Shown here in pieces: positions 33,635 through 43,369 of a stretch of 47,454 bases of DNA. The notes under the pieces are model-generated. The model ran no database searches. It was not told where the DNA came from and worked only from the letters and a program-made list of their open reading frames with translations. The position numbers were made by a program, and so were the translations under genes. Source of the DNA: an uncultured bacterium (GTDB taxonomy: Bacteria > Fidelibacterota > Marinisomatia > Marinisomatales > UBA1611); the NCBI GenBank assembly GCA_913020665.1, contig CAJVZI010000009.1, positions 1 through 47,454 of the forward strand. Direction: 5' to 3'. The stretch's first letter is position 1; every line of letters begins with the position of its first letter.

Positions 33635-35436
33635 TAATCACTTTCAACTTGCAGTACAGCTAAGAGGGCTTCCTGAGGGACTTCGACTTTTCCAATCATT
33701 TTCATACGCTTTTTCCCTTTCTTCTGCTTTTCCCATAGTTTTCTTTTTCTTGTTATATCACCACCATAACATTTGGCAGTAACATTCTTCTTTAATGCCC
33801 TAACCGTTGTTCTAGCTATTATCCTATTATTTAAGGCTGCTTGAATTGCTACTTCGAACATTTGCCTTGGGATTAATTCTTTTAGTTTACTACAAAGTGC
33901 AACACCACGATGATAGGCATCATCGGAATGACAGATAATAGATAATGCATCAACTGGCTCACTATGGATCAATATATCTAATTTTTGTAGACTTGCTTTT
34001 GAGAATTCTTTGAATTCATAGTCAAAGGAAGCATACCCACTTGATATCGATTTTAATTTATCATAAAAATCAAAAATGATCTCACCAAGTGGCAGGTCAT
34101 AATGTAACTGCGCTTTTTCAGGAGATAAATAGTGGGTAGTTTTGTAAATACCTCGTTTTTTTTGACAAAGGGTCATAATGCTCCCAATATATTCCTTTGG
34201 GGTCAATATCTCTGCAGAAACAATGGGTTCTAGTATGGAATCGATATCGCCGGTTGATGGCATCTTTGCGGGAGTATCTACCGAAAATATTTTATCATCT
34301 TTTGTATGCACTTGATAAACTACGTTAGGTGTTGTTGTAACGAGGTCTAGGTCAAATTCCCTTTCTAATCTTTCTTGTATGATCTCCATGTGTAATAAAC
34401 CTAAAAATCCACACCTAAAACCAAAACCAAGTGCCTCACTTGTTTCAGGAGTGAATTCTAAAGATGCATCATTTAATTTTAATTTTTCTAACGCTTGCCG
34501 TAATTGATCATAATCATCTGCATCGGCAGGATAAAGACCTGAAAAAACCATCGGTTTGATCTTCTTATAACCGGGTAGAGGATCTTTTGCCATATTATCC
34601 TTTGATGTAATGGTATCCCCTGGCTCAATGTGGCCCATATCTCTTATGCTTGCCACTATATAGCCTACGTCTCCAGATCGTAGCTCTGATGTTTTTATTT
34701 TATCTAAAACAAAATGCCCGGTTTCAGTGATCTCATATTCTCTATCATGAGCAAAAAATCTTGCAGTCATCCCAGGTTTTAAAACACCATCAAAAACACG
34801 AATGTATGGGATAGCGCCTTTATAATTATCATACATTGAATCAAATATCAGAGCTCTACAATTATCATCAGCTTTATCATCAGGTGGCTCTATTTGTTCA
34901 ATGATAGCATCAAATATATTTGATATTCCCACTCCGCTTTTTGCACTTGCTTCAATGATCTCGCTTTCATCACATCCGATCAATTCCATCATCTGTATCT
35001 TAACATCTTCGATCATAGCAGATGGAAGGTCTACTTTATTAATAATCGGTATAAGAGTAAGGTTGTTTTCAATGGCAAGATAGGTATTTGATACTGTTTG
35101 AGCTTCAACGCCTTGCGCAGCATCAACTAATAATAAGGCACCTTCACAAGCAGCAAGCGACCGTGAGACCTCATAAGAAAAATCTACATGCCCTGGCGTA
35201 TCGATCAAGTTTAGTATATAATCGTTACCATCAGAATGTTTATAGTTCATACGTATTGGATGGCTTTTGATGGTAATGCCTCTTTCACGCTCTAGTTCCA
35301 TGCTATCCAGAACCTGCTCTTTCATCTTTTTCTTTGAAAGAGTTTTTGTTTCCTCTAATAAACGATCAGCAAGTGTAGATTTTCCGTGATCAATATGAGC
35401 TATAATACAAAAATTTCTTATTCGTTCTGTATTCAT
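33634..35436 (-). CDS. lepA: Elongation factor 4 (LepA), ribosome-associated GTPase
   Basis: A 600-residue translational GTPase of normal LepA length. The G1 loop is AHIDHGKSTLADRLL, G2 region RERGITIKSHP, G3 DTPGHVDF and G4 NKVDLP, followed by domains II, III (GFRCGFLGLLHMEIIQERLERE, here in part), V and the unique LepA C-terminal domain ending with ALNNRIIARTTVRALKKNVT, CYGGDITRKRKLWEKQKKGK (in part). It back-translocates or remodels ribosomes under ionic stress. It begins 49 bases after the cupin stop and is coupled to the CPBP protease gene downstream. Confidence 0.98.
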   Translation of the reverse strand: MNTERIRNFCIIAHIDHGKSTLADRLLEETKTLSKKKMKEQVLDSMELERERGITIKSHPIRMNYKHSDGNDYILNLIDTPGHVDFSYEVSRSLAACEGALLLVDAAQGVEAQTVSNTYLAIENNLTLIPIINKVDLPSAMIEDVKIQMMELIGCDESEIIEASAKSGVGISNIFDAIIEQIEPPDDKADDNCRALIFDSMYDNYKGAIPYIRVFDGVLKPGMTARFFAHDREYEITETGHFVLDKIKTSELRSGDVGYIVASIRDMGHIEPGDTITSKDNMAKDPLPGYKKIKPMVFSGLYPADADDYDQLRQALEKLKLNDASLEFTPETSEALGFGFRCGFLGLLHMEIIQERLEREFDLDLVTTTPNVVYQVHTKDDKIFSVDTPAKMPSTGDIDSILEPIVSAEILTPKEYIGSIMTLCQKKRGIYKTTHYLSPEKAQLHYDLPLGEIIFDFYDKLKSISSGYASFDYEFKEFSKASLQKLDILIHSEPVDALSIICHSDDAYHRGVALCSKLKELIPRQMFEVAIQAALNNRIIARTTVRALKKNVTAKCYGGDITRKRKLWEKQKKGKKRMKMIGKVEVPQEALLAVLQVESD

Positions 35437-35485
35437 AGTCAGAAAATACAGGACATATTCACTTAATTATATCTAGAAATTGATG

Positions 35486-35752
35486 TTATTCAAATATATA
35501 ATGTTTTTTGACAGATTTTCTTACATTCCAATGGCAAGAGAGACCCTTAGGGAAAATAACAAAATCGTTTTCTTTTATATGCAACGACTGCTTTTCAGTC
35601 GTTATTATGATATCTCCTTCTAAAATAAGACAGGATTCTCTTTGATCGTATTTCCAAGGAAATTTAGATACTTCACAAGACCAAATTGGCCAAGAAAAAA
35701 CATTCAGCTTTTTTAATTCATCATTGCTTAATCTTTTGATCTCAATTAAAAT
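35486..35752 (-). CDS. Small cupin protein (DUF861/cupin_3 type) without a standard start codon
   Basis: An 88-residue reading frame between nadE's neighbour and lepA. Its translation includes VFSWPIWSCEVSKFPWKYDQ, ESCLILEGDI, ENDFVIFPKGLSCHW and KKHYIFE before a TAA. That order (WPIW...E...F.W.YD, E-x-C...LEG, GD-x-V-x-FP-G-LSC-W) is the DUF861 cupin pattern, so the frame is very probably a real coding region. Yet the frame is closed by TGA at 35762-35764 and has no in-frame ATG, GTG or TTG before the conserved part. I give ATT at 35752 as the likeliest start; CTG further in, or loss of the start codon, are alternatives. It starts 16 bases after the secreted-protein gene. A sequencing error is also possible. 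Confidence 0.65.
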   Translation of the reverse strand: MLIEIKRLSNDELKKLNVFSWPIWSCEVSKFPWKYDQRESCLILEGDIIITTEKQSLHIKENDFVIFPKGLSCHWNVRKSVKKHYIFE

Positions 35753-35767
35753 AGTTTTAACTCAATT

Positions 35768-36193
35768 CTATTGATTATATCGCTGCTGTGCCTTCAGCAA
35801 ACGAAAATTTGCAGTCTTTTGCTCTCCATCTTGCATTAAGGACACAATCCTTAATGCCTCCATAATTGGAATATTTAAGTTATCTGAATTGGTATAAAAT
35901 GCATCTAGATGCAAAGCAATTATTTTTATGTTATAGCCTACTTCTTTTGAAAGATATTCATCTGTAATGTCATAATAGCGCTCAATGTAATAGGGTTCAA
36001 CCCAGTTATCATCATGCAGGTACTGTTTGCGCACTTCTGCTTTATGGTGTGCTTTTAATTTAGCTATGGCTCCATAGGCTCCATTTATAAAAGCGATCTT
36101 CTCTTTTTGATCATATTGATTCCAAAATTCGTAAGGCTTTGATTCCTGACCAAAAATAAATGAAATAAAAAAAAATAATGTTATCTGCTTCAT
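35768..36193 (-). CDS. Small secreted protein, unknown function
   Basis: A 141-residue protein that starts with a signal peptide (MKQITLFFFISFIFGQE) and continues as a helical, Tyr- and Lys-rich domain (IAFINGAYGAIAKLKAHH, WVEPYYIERYYDI, NIPIMEALRIVSLMQDGEQ). I recognise no family. The ending pattern, with MEALRIV, resembles small 'Rap1a-like' export proteins in size only. It is five bases after nadE and 16 before the cupin, inside the same operon. Confidence 0.6.
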   Translation of the reverse strand: MKQITLFFFISFIFGQESKPYEFWNQYDQKEKIAFINGAYGAIAKLKAHHKAEVRKQYLHDDNWVEPYYIERYYDITDEYLSKEVGYNIKIIALHLDAFYTNSDNLNIPIMEALRIVSLMQDGEQKTANFRLLKAQQRYNQ

Positions 36194-36198
36194 AGTTA

Positions 36199-37806
36199 TT
36201 ATTCTGATTGAAAATGATTTACTATCGGAAAGCGTCTTCCCATACCAAATGCTTTAGATGACACTCTAAGCCCGGGGGCAGCTTGTCGACGCTTGTATTC
36301 ATTGATTCTAATCCTGTTGTATATCGAATTTACTAGATCTTTATCAATCCCATTCTGCACTAATTCATTTATGGTTTTTCCATCCTCTACAATAGCGTCA
36401 ACAAGTGGACTCACAATATCATAATCAAAAGGGTCCACTTGGTCTGGTGCTAATTCTGCTGAAGGTGGTTTATTAAGAGTTCCCAAAGGTATGCGTCCTG
36501 GGTATATAGTATTGATCCAATGAGACAATGCGTAAACATCTGATTTACTAAGATCGGAAATAACTGAGAGTCCACCACTCATATCGCCATATAATGTACA
36601 ATATCCTAAGGCCAGTTCTGTTTTATTTCCTGTAGATAAGACCATCCACCCAAATTTATTTGAAAGTGCCATTAACAGGTTGCCTCTAATACGTGATTGG
36701 ATATTCTCTTCTGCAACATTACGATCTGTACCTAGAAAATGAGGATGTAATAATGACTCTAATTCATCTACAGCTTCTTGTATTGGTATTATCTTATAAT
36801 CAATCTCTAAATTATTAACTAATTCTTTGGCATCTGATAAACTGTGTTCACTAGAATACTTTGAAGGTAGTGATATAGCATGAACCTTATCATGCCCTAA
36901 AGCATCAGCAGCTATAGAGGCAACTAATGCACTATCAATACCACCAGATAAACCTAGAACCGCGTCCGTATGCCCAGTTTTAAGAAAATAATCTTTTAAT
37001 CCTAAACATAGCGCATTATAAATTTTTTCTTCTCTAGGCTTATGAGCTACATTTACTTCTTTTTCTAATTTTGAATCGACCAAAACTATATCTTCTTCAA
37101 ATGCTTCACCACATCCAATAAGAATACCATTACTTGAAAATGCCATTGACTGACCATCAAAGATCAGCTCATCTTGGCCTCCTATGGAATTACAGTACAT
37201 AAATGGTAACTGAGTTTGTCTAACTTTATCTAGAATAACATCTTGTCTTTTTTGTAAACGTTCTTCATGATAAGGCGATGCTGAGATATTAATTATAATC
37301 TCTGCACCAAGTTTTTTTTGAATTGCACTTACTTTACAGTCATAATCTTCATCCCATAGGTCTTCACAGATCTGTAATCCTATTTTCATAACACCACCAT
37401 GGTTGGGTACAGTGACCACCTTAGGATTTTCACCGCTATTAAAATAACGCTCTTCATCAAAAACATCATATGTAGGCAAAAGGATCTTATCACATGATGA
37501 TTGAACCTTGCCATTATAACAAACTGCTGCTGAATTATAAATATGACTACCTTCTTTTCTAATATAACCAAGTATCAATGGGATTTTCGACTCTAATGCA
37601 ATACTATTTAAAACTGTAAGATTTTCTTCTATAAACCCACCATCTAGCAATAGATCTTGTGGAGGATAACCAGATATGCATAACTCTGGAAATACCACAA
37701 TATTTGCACTTTTATCGATGCATTTTAAATAATACTTTAATATTTTATCTCGATTATATCGAAAATCACCTACAATCGTATTTATTTGGCAAAGTGCTAT
37801 TTTCAT
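36199..37806 (-). CDS. nadE: Glutamine-dependent NAD+ synthetase
   Basis: A 535-residue two-domain enzyme. The N-terminal nitrilase-type glutaminase has the full Glu-Lys-Cys triad: Glu41 in VVFPELCISGYPP, Lys107 in CDKILLPTYDVF and Cys147 in LQICEDLWDE. The C-terminal synthetase domain has the ATP-binding P-loop LGLSGGIDSALV (Ser-Gly-Gly-Ile-Asp-Ser at 287-292) and STGNKTELALGYCTLYGDMS. It converts nicotinate adenine dinucleotide to NAD+ with ammonia from glutamine. Length matches the compact bacterial form. It overlaps the acylphosphatase stop by four bases. Confidence 0.97.
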   Translation of the reverse strand: MKIALCQINTIVGDFRYNRDKILKYYLKCIDKSANIVVFPELCISGYPPQDLLLDGGFIEENLTVLNSIALESKIPLILGYIRKEGSHIYNSAAVCYNGKVQSSCDKILLPTYDVFDEERYFNSGENPKVVTVPNHGGVMKIGLQICEDLWDEDYDCKVSAIQKKLGAEIIINISASPYHEERLQKRQDVILDKVRQTQLPFMYCNSIGGQDELIFDGQSMAFSSNGILIGCGEAFEEDIVLVDSKLEKEVNVAHKPREEKIYNALCLGLKDYFLKTGHTDAVLGLSGGIDSALVASIAADALGHDKVHAISLPSKYSSEHSLSDAKELVNNLEIDYKIIPIQEAVDELESLLHPHFLGTDRNVAEENIQSRIRGNLLMALSNKFGWMVLSTGNKTELALGYCTLYGDMSGGLSVISDLSKSDVYALSHWINTIYPGRIPLGTLNKPPSAELAPDQVDPFDYDIVSPLVDAIVEDGKTINELVQNGIDKDLVNSIYNRIRINEYKRRQAAPGLRVSSKAFGMGRRFPIVNHFQSE

Positions 37807-38078
37807 TTATGAATTTCAAATGAAGAAAATTCTTTTTCCAAAAGCTCCTCCCATTCAACACTGATCTTCTCAATCGTTGCGTTTGGCGGTCCAGTTGTAA
37901 GCCAGCCCGCAAAAACGGCTAAATTATCTCTATTACCTTCAGCTACAATTTCAACAGCATTTGAAAATAGGTTCTTTACCCATCCGGTCAATTCAAGTTC
38001 ATTAGCTTTATCCTGTGCGCTTACTCTGAACCAAACGCCCTGAACGTCGCCAGATATCATTACATGAATCTTATACAT
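37803..38078 (-). CDS. acyP: Acylphosphatase
   Basis: A 91-residue protein covering the complete acylphosphatase fold. The active-site loop is SGDVQGVWFRVSAQ, with catalytic Arg18, and Asn36 in TGWVKNL. The usual GVGFR is GVWFR here. It hydrolyses acyl phosphates such as carbamoyl- or 1,3-bisphosphoglycerate. I start at ATG 38078, which has GAGGG eight bases upstream, rather than an in-frame TTG at 38084. It overlaps nadE by four bases and follows asnS by 57. Confidence 0.93.
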   Translation of the reverse strand: MYKIHVMISGDVQGVWFRVSAQDKANELELTGWVKNLFSNAVEIVAEGNRDNLAVFAGWLTTGPPNATIEKISVEWEELLEKEFSSFEIHK

Positions 38079-38135
38079 GTTCAAGTCCCTCTTCTAATTT
38101 ATCAATTACATCAATTGGTCTATCTGTTTTTTTGA

Positions 38136-39431
38136 TCAAGGTTCAAGCCTCGACATCGTTCTAGGAAAAGGTATTGTTTCACGAATGTGTTTTGTACCAC
38201 ATATCCAAGCTACTGTTCGTTCAAGACCAAGTCCAAACCCTGAGTGGGGAACAGACCCATATTTTCTCAAATCAAGATACCATTTAAATGGTTCGAGTGG
38301 AAGATCATGATGGCGTATCCTATCAATTAATATATCCAAATCATCTTCTCTTTGTCCTCCTCCAATGATCTCTCCGTATCCTTCAGGTGCAATCATATCC
38401 ACACCCAGCGCAAGGTCATTATTTTCTTCATCTCGCTTCATATAGAAAGCTTTGATACCAGAAGGCCAGCGATGAACCATAATAGGTTTATCAAAATTTT
38501 CAGATAATAATGTTTCATCTGGCGCGCCAAAATCACTTCCATATTGAAAATCGCTTCCATTATCATTCAGAAGTTTAACTGCTTCATCATATGTGATCCG
38601 AGGGAATGGAGGAATAACTGCTTTCAATTTATCTGCATCTCGTTCTAACAATGATAATTCAGTACTACAATTATCTAAAACACGTTCAACAATATATCCT
38701 ACTAGGTTTTCTGCCCAGGTCATGTTCTCATCAAGATCAACATATGCCATTTCTGGTTCCACCATCCAAAATTCAGTAAGGTGGCGACGCGTTTTTGATT
38801 TCTCAGCACGAAATGTGGGGCCAAAACAATATGTTTTACCAAAAGCCGTAGCACCTGCTTCTTGGTACAACTGCCCGCTTTGTGTCAAATACGCAGAACG
38901 CTCAAAATAATCTACCTCAAATAAGGTTGTGGTCCCTTCCACAGCATTACCAGTAAAAATAGGAGAATCAATAAGAGTAAAACCATTGTTATCAAAAAAA
39001 TCTCTAATTGCTTTAGTAACCTGATGTCTTACTCGCATAATTGCATTTTGTCGTTTAGATCTAAGCCAAAGGTGCCGATTTGACATTAAAAAATCTGCAC
39101 CATGTTCTTTATGAGATATAGGAAATTCATCAGTAACATGTTTGACAACTTTAATTTCTTTAATTCCCAATTCAAAGCCGCCAATTGACCTAGGTTCTTT
39201 ACGCACAGTCCCTGTAATTATCACAGAGTCCTCTTGATTCAAATCATTTTCTAGAGCAAATGATTCATCAGTTGCCTCTCCTTTAACAACAACTCCCTGC
39301 AAGAGACCCGTACCATCTCTAAAAATGACAAACCAGATCTTACCAACATTACGAGTATTATAGACCCATCCTTTTAATTCTACATCTTTGCCTTCATAGT
39401 TACTTAATTTATCAATCGTTACAGTTTTCAT
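38136..39431 (-). CDS. asnS: Asparaginyl-tRNA synthetase
   Basis: A 431-residue class IIb aminoacyl-tRNA synthetase. The N-terminal OB-fold anticodon-binding domain (about 1-105) includes [20 protein letters not shown]. The catalytic core has motif 2 ([21 protein letters not shown], given in part as [15 protein letters not shown]) and motif 3 ([15 protein letters not shown]), and ends [12 protein letters not shown]. The size and ending resemble the short Bacillus-type enzymes. Its presence implies direct charging of tRNA-Asn, so Asn need not be made by transamidation. The start has no strong ribosome binding site. It follows lptE by ten bases. Confidence 0.95.
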   Translation of the reverse strand: MKTVTIDKLSNYEGKDVELKGWVYNTRNVGKIWFVIFRDGTGLLQGVVVKGEATDESFALENDLNQEDSVIITGTVRKEPRSIGGFELGIKEIKVVKHVTDEFPISHKEHGADFLMSNRHLWLRSKRQNAIMRVRHQVTKAIRDFFDNNGFTLIDSPIFTGNAVEGTTTLFEVDYFERSAYLTQSGQLYQEAGATAFGKTYCFGPTFRAEKSKTRRHLTEFWMVEPEMAYVDLDENMTWAENLVGYIVERVLDNCSTELSLLERDADKLKAVIPPFPRITYDEAVKLLNDNGSDFQYGSDFGAPDETLLSENFDKPIMVHRWPSGIKAFYMKRDEENNDLALGVDMIAPEGYGEIIGGGQREDDLDILIDRIRHHDLPLEPFKWYLDLRKYGSVPHSGFGLGLERTVAWICGTKHIRETIPFPRTMSRLEP

Positions 39432-39441
39432 ATAAATTCCT

Positions 39442-39990
39442 TTACCAGGTTGTCATAATATCATTCAAAATATCTTCTGCAATTTTACGAACTGCTACAT
39501 TTGTTGCAAAACTTCTTGGCTCACCAAACTCATCATCATCCAGGTCATCTATTTTTCCATCGTTGTCATTATCGATTCCGTCAGAACCAATGTCACCACT
39601 TAATCCATAAGCTCCAAAACCAGAATACATGCTTTCAAATATGTTCTTCTGTTCAGAAATATCATACCATTCAATTTTTACATCGATCTTGTATCGATAT
39701 TCAGATACAGCTTCTTGTTTACTGTAAGTATATGGTCCTTCATTTACTTTTTTTATTGTACCCCTAAGAATTGAATGGGCATCTCTTTCATCGGTAATAC
39801 GCAGGATACCAGCTTCATTAAATTGCTCTATTATTCCATCAGTAATACTCTCTGATAAACCAAATTCAGCTGTTTGATTATCCATCAAAGGTATAGCAAT
39901 AGATCTAATATGAGGCGGGATCGATCCTGCCATTGAATAAAAGCCACAAGATGATATAATTAATTGGCTAAAAATGAGAAAATACTTCAT
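39442..39990 (-). CDS. lptE: LptE-like LPS-assembly lipoprotein with acidic insertion
   Basis: A 182-residue lipoprotein. I start at ATG 39990, which gives a clean signal ([14 protein letters not shown]) with lipid site Cys15; the frame runs on to 40029 but that overlaps the sigma-54 gene. [20 protein letters not shown] is the characteristic start of LptE in FCB bacteria. LptE plugs LptD and helps place LPS on the cell surface. Residues 136-158 form an unusual acidic stretch ([19 protein letters not shown]) that looks like a calcium-binding thrombospondin-3-type repeat set in the fold. LptD itself is not in the window. The gene lies directly after the sigma-54 activator. Confidence 0.85.
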   Translation of the reverse strand: MKYFLIFSQLIISSCGFYSMAGSIPPHIRSIAIPLMDNQTAEFGLSESITDGIIEQFNEAGILRITDERDAHSILRGTIKKVNEGPYTYSKQEAVSEYRYKIDVKIEWYDISEQKNIFESMYSGFGAYGLSGDIGSDGIDNDNDGKIDDLDDDEFGEPRSFATNVAVRKIAEDILNDIMTTW

Positions 39991-39997
39991 TCTATTA

Positions 39998-41215
39998 TTA
40001 ATTTCTTTTGATCTTTGGCTCAAGACCAAATTCCTCTATTTTTCTATATAGGGTCCTCTCGCTCATCCCTAATGAGCGAGCAGTTTTTCTTCGGTTATTA
40101 TTGAAAAATTTAAGAGTACGTTTAATTGCTTCTTTTTCAAGATCTTTAATGAGCATGTCACCAATTGCATCATCACGAATAAAGCGATATCCATCTTCAA
40201 CAATTTCCATTGACTTTTGTGGAATTGGAATTCCATTTTCAATTGCATTGGCATCAGGATAAGCAACATCACCAGCTGAAGGGTGTGAACTATTAACAAG
40301 AATTTTTTGAATCAATTCAGTATCTTGTTTTAGCATGAAAAGCTGACGCAATATCAAATCAATTTCTGCTCGTTCTGTTGTATTTTGTACAACGACAGGC
40401 AATGAAGGATTATTTAAAGGACTTAGTGGCATATAATCCATTAATTCTTTTTCTACAATTTGTGCCGTTATTCTCTCACCTTTCTCAAGAACAAGCACTT
40501 TTTCAACAAAATGTTTTAGTTCCCTAACATTGCCTGGCCAATCATATTTTTTCATAACACGGATTGCATCTGGCATAAAACCACGATATAAAATATCATT
40601 AGAACGAGTAAACTCTAACGCAAACCGCTCAATAAATGGGCCAATATCTTCAACGCGATCACGGAGAGGTGGAATATTAATATTTACTGTTTTTAATCTA
40701 AAATATAGATCTTGACGGAATTGTCCTTTTTTTACTAGATCAGCTAAATTTTTATTTGTAGCAGCAATGACACGAACGTCAGTTCTTCGTGTCTTAGCCT
40801 CACCGACACGCATGAATTCTCCACTTTCTAAAACTCTTAGGAGCTTGACCTGAGTCTCAAGTGGTGTTTCTCCTATTTCATCTAAAAAGATCGTTCCCTT
40901 GTTGGCTTCTTCAAAATAGCCTTTTCTATCTTCACTAGCTCCTGTAAAAGATCCCTTTTTATGCCCAAATAATTCAGATTCAATAATACCCTCTGGTATA
41001 GCACCACAGTTCACGACCACCAGCGAATCATTATTTCTTTTGCTAGACCTATGTATTGCTTTTGCTACCACTTCTTTACCAGTGCCTGACTCCCCTGTAA
41101 TAAGAACTGATATATCAACTGGTGATACTTGACATATCATTTCAAGTACCTGATCGATCCCATTAGACGTACCAATTATACCAGATTGTTTTTGCAGTCT
41201 ATCTTTATCAATCAT
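39998..41215 (-). CDS. Sigma-54-dependent transcription activator without a sensor domain
   Basis: A 405-residue regulator. The AAA+ domain starts almost at the N-terminus: Walker A GESGTGKE (41-48), sigma-54 contact loop GSFTGA (88-93, the common GAFTGA with Ser), Walker B TIFLDEIGE (108-116) and the DWPGNVRELKHF segment. The C-terminus is a Fis-type helix-turn-helix (NNRRKTARSLGMSERTLYRKI, in part). There is no receiver, PAS or GAF domain, so activity may be constitutive or controlled by level or partner. This activator-then-lptE order is common in Bacteroidetes. It activates RNA polymerase carrying sigma-54 (RpoN). It follows uvrB by 79 bases. Confidence 0.93.
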   Translation of the reverse strand: MIDKDRLQKQSGIIGTSNGIDQVLEMICQVSPVDISVLITGESGTGKEVVAKAIHRSSKRNNDSLVVVNCGAIPEGIIESELFGHKKGSFTGASEDRKGYFEEANKGTIFLDEIGETPLETQVKLLRVLESGEFMRVGEAKTRRTDVRVIAATNKNLADLVKKGQFRQDLYFRLKTVNINIPPLRDRVEDIGPFIERFALEFTRSNDILYRGFMPDAIRVMKKYDWPGNVRELKHFVEKVLVLEKGERITAQIVEKELMDYMPLSPLNNPSLPVVVQNTTERAEIDLILRQLFMLKQDTELIQKILVNSSHPSAGDVAYPDANAIENGIPIPQKSMEIVEDGYRFIRDDAIGDMLIKDLEKEAIKRTLKFFNNNRRKTARSLGMSERTLYRKIEEFGLEPKIKRN

Positions 41216-41294
41216 AAACCTACTCTCCTAAATCAACATTTTCATTTTTTTTAAATACAATTAATTGTGCTTTCATCTAATGAGTTAGATAATT

Positions 41295-43298
41295 TCATGA
41301 TACTGCTATTCCAAGATCCTTCTCAAATGCAATTATTTCATCACGTATTTTTGCAGCTTTTTCAAATTTTAATTCTTCAGCTGCATTCAACATAGCTTTT
41401 CTCAGCTCATCCAATATGACCTCTTTATCCTTATCACTAATGTCAGAAAGATCTGTTAAAGGGGTTGAATCATCATCATATTCCTTTGTGGAATCTGCAA
41501 CTGATGTAGAAACCATTATATCATCGATTGATTTAAAAATAGTTTTTGGAATAATGTTATTTCTTTTATTGAAATCTTTTTGTACTGACCTTCGCTCTTT
41601 ACTTGTGTCAAGTAGATGTTTCATAGCTTCAGTTTTTTTATCTCCATAAAGAATCACTAGGCCTGTTTCATTTCTTGCAGCCCGTCCTGCTACTTGGAGC
41701 AAAGAACTCTTTGAACGTAAAAATCCTTCTTTATCTGCATCCAAAACAGCAACCAAACTCACTTCAGGAAGATCTAGACCTTCCCTCAAAAGATTAATGC
41801 CAACAAGAACATCAAATTCGCCAATCCTTAATTCGCGAAGGATCCGTACCCTTTCTATTGTGTCTATATCTGAATGCAGATAGCGAACGCGTATGTTAAG
41901 ACCTGAAAAATATTCTGTAAGATCTTCTGCCATACGCTTGGTCAAAGTTGTAACTAATACTCTTTCATTTCTTTTTTCCCGAAAACGTATTTCACCAACA
42001 AGATCGTCGATCTGTCCTCTGGTCTCACGTATATCAACTTCAGGGTCTAAGAGCCCAGTTGGACGGATAACCTGTTCTACAACCACTCCGCTACATAAGT
42101 TTAATTCTCTTTCAGATGGAGTCGCCGAAGTGAATATTACTTGGTTCTGCGCTGAATGAAACTCATCATATTTAAGTGGACGATTATCCAATGCACTGGG
42201 CAACCGGAAACCATGCTCGACCAATGTTTCCTTACGAGCACGATCACCATTGAACATCGCTTGGATCTGTGGTAGCGTGACATGGGATTCATCAAGAATA
42301 GTTAAAAAATTTTCTGCAAAAAAATCAATGAGTGTATACGGTTTTTCTCCAACTTCTCTACCGGAAAAAAATCGTGAATAATTCTCAATACCTGAACAGT
42401 AGCCTAATTCAATCATCATTTCAATATCAAAATGAGTACGTTGCTCTAATCGTTGTGCTTCCAGCAGTTTATTATGATTACGCAAAAAATCAAGCCTCTC
42501 AGACAATTCCTTCCGAATCTCATCGACTACCTTAAGTGTTACCTCTTTATCAGTTACAAAATGTTTTGCTGGAAAAATAACAACCGTTTCTAATTCTTCC
42601 TTGATCTCCCCAGTTAATGGATCAAACTTACTTATCAGGTCCACGTCAGAGCCAAACAACTCCACCCTAATACAGGCATCTTCATATGCCGGATAGATTT
42701 CGATCACATCACCGCGAACTCGCACATTACCTCGCTCCAAAACCTTATCGTTTCTGGAATAATGGATGTGCACTAGGTCTGCTAAAAATGATCTACGATC
42801 AAACCTATCTCCTTTTGATACTTTAACAGTGCCATTGAAATAATCATCAGGGTTTCCTATGCCATAAATACAAGATACAGAACTGATCACAATTACATCA
42901 TTACGCGATAATAGAGAGCTGGTGGTTTTTAATCTTAACTTGTCAATCTCTTCATTAACAGATGAATCTTTTTCTATAAAGGTATCAGTAACTGGTAAGT
43001 AAGCCTCCGGCTGGTAATAATCATAATAACTGATGAAATACTCTACTGCATTATCAGGGAATAATTGTTTGAATTCCCCATATAATTGGGCAGCCAATGT
43101 TTTATTGTGAGACATTATTAACGTAGGTCTCTGTACTTCTTGTATAACATTGGCAATTGAAAATGTTTTTCCTGACCCGGTGACCCCTAATAAGGTCTGG
43201 TATTGTTCTCCTCTATTTAGCCCATCTACTAAGGCATCAATCGCTGCCGGTTGATCTCCTTGCGGAGTAAATTCAGATTGTATTTTAAATTCTGCCAT
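41295..43298 (-). CDS. uvrB: Excinuclease ABC subunit B
   Basis: A 667-residue helicase-fold protein of normal UvrB length. Walker A is LLGVTGSGKTFSIANV (Gly-Ser-Gly-Lys-Thr at 41-45), the DNA-clamping beta-hairpin segment is SYYDYYQPEAYLP, motif II contains LTILDESHVTL, motif V-VI includes GINLLREGLDLPE and QVAGRAARNE, and the C-terminal UVR domain (about 630-667, LRKAMLNAAEELKFEKAAKIRDE in part) binds UvrC. It verifies damage and loads UvrC in nucleotide-excision repair. The gap to uvrC is about 70 bases and both read the same way, so repair genes are clustered here. Confidence 0.98.
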   Translation of the reverse strand: MAEFKIQSEFTPQGDQPAAIDALVDGLNRGEQYQTLLGVTGSGKTFSIANVIQEVQRPTLIMSHNKTLAAQLYGEFKQLFPDNAVEYFISYYDYYQPEAYLPVTDTFIEKDSSVNEEIDKLRLKTTSSLLSRNDVIVISSVSCIYGIGNPDDYFNGTVKVSKGDRFDRRSFLADLVHIHYSRNDKVLERGNVRVRGDVIEIYPAYEDACIRVELFGSDVDLISKFDPLTGEIKEELETVVIFPAKHFVTDKEVTLKVVDEIRKELSERLDFLRNHNKLLEAQRLEQRTHFDIEMMIELGYCSGIENYSRFFSGREVGEKPYTLIDFFAENFLTILDESHVTLPQIQAMFNGDRARKETLVEHGFRLPSALDNRPLKYDEFHSAQNQVIFTSATPSERELNLCSGVVVEQVIRPTGLLDPEVDIRETRGQIDDLVGEIRFREKRNERVLVTTLTKRMAEDLTEYFSGLNIRVRYLHSDIDTIERVRILRELRIGEFDVLVGINLLREGLDLPEVSLVAVLDADKEGFLRSKSSLLQVAGRAARNETGLVILYGDKKTEAMKHLLDTSKERRSVQKDFNKRNNIIPKTIFKSIDDIMVSTSVADSTKEYDDDSTPLTDLSDISDKDKEVILDELRKAMLNAAEELKFEKAAKIRDEIIAFEKDLGIAVS

Positions 43299-43369
43299 AT
43301 TGGCTAATTTACCAAGAATTATCGACGATGGTCAATGGCAGACATAACTATTATTAGGATAAATATAAT

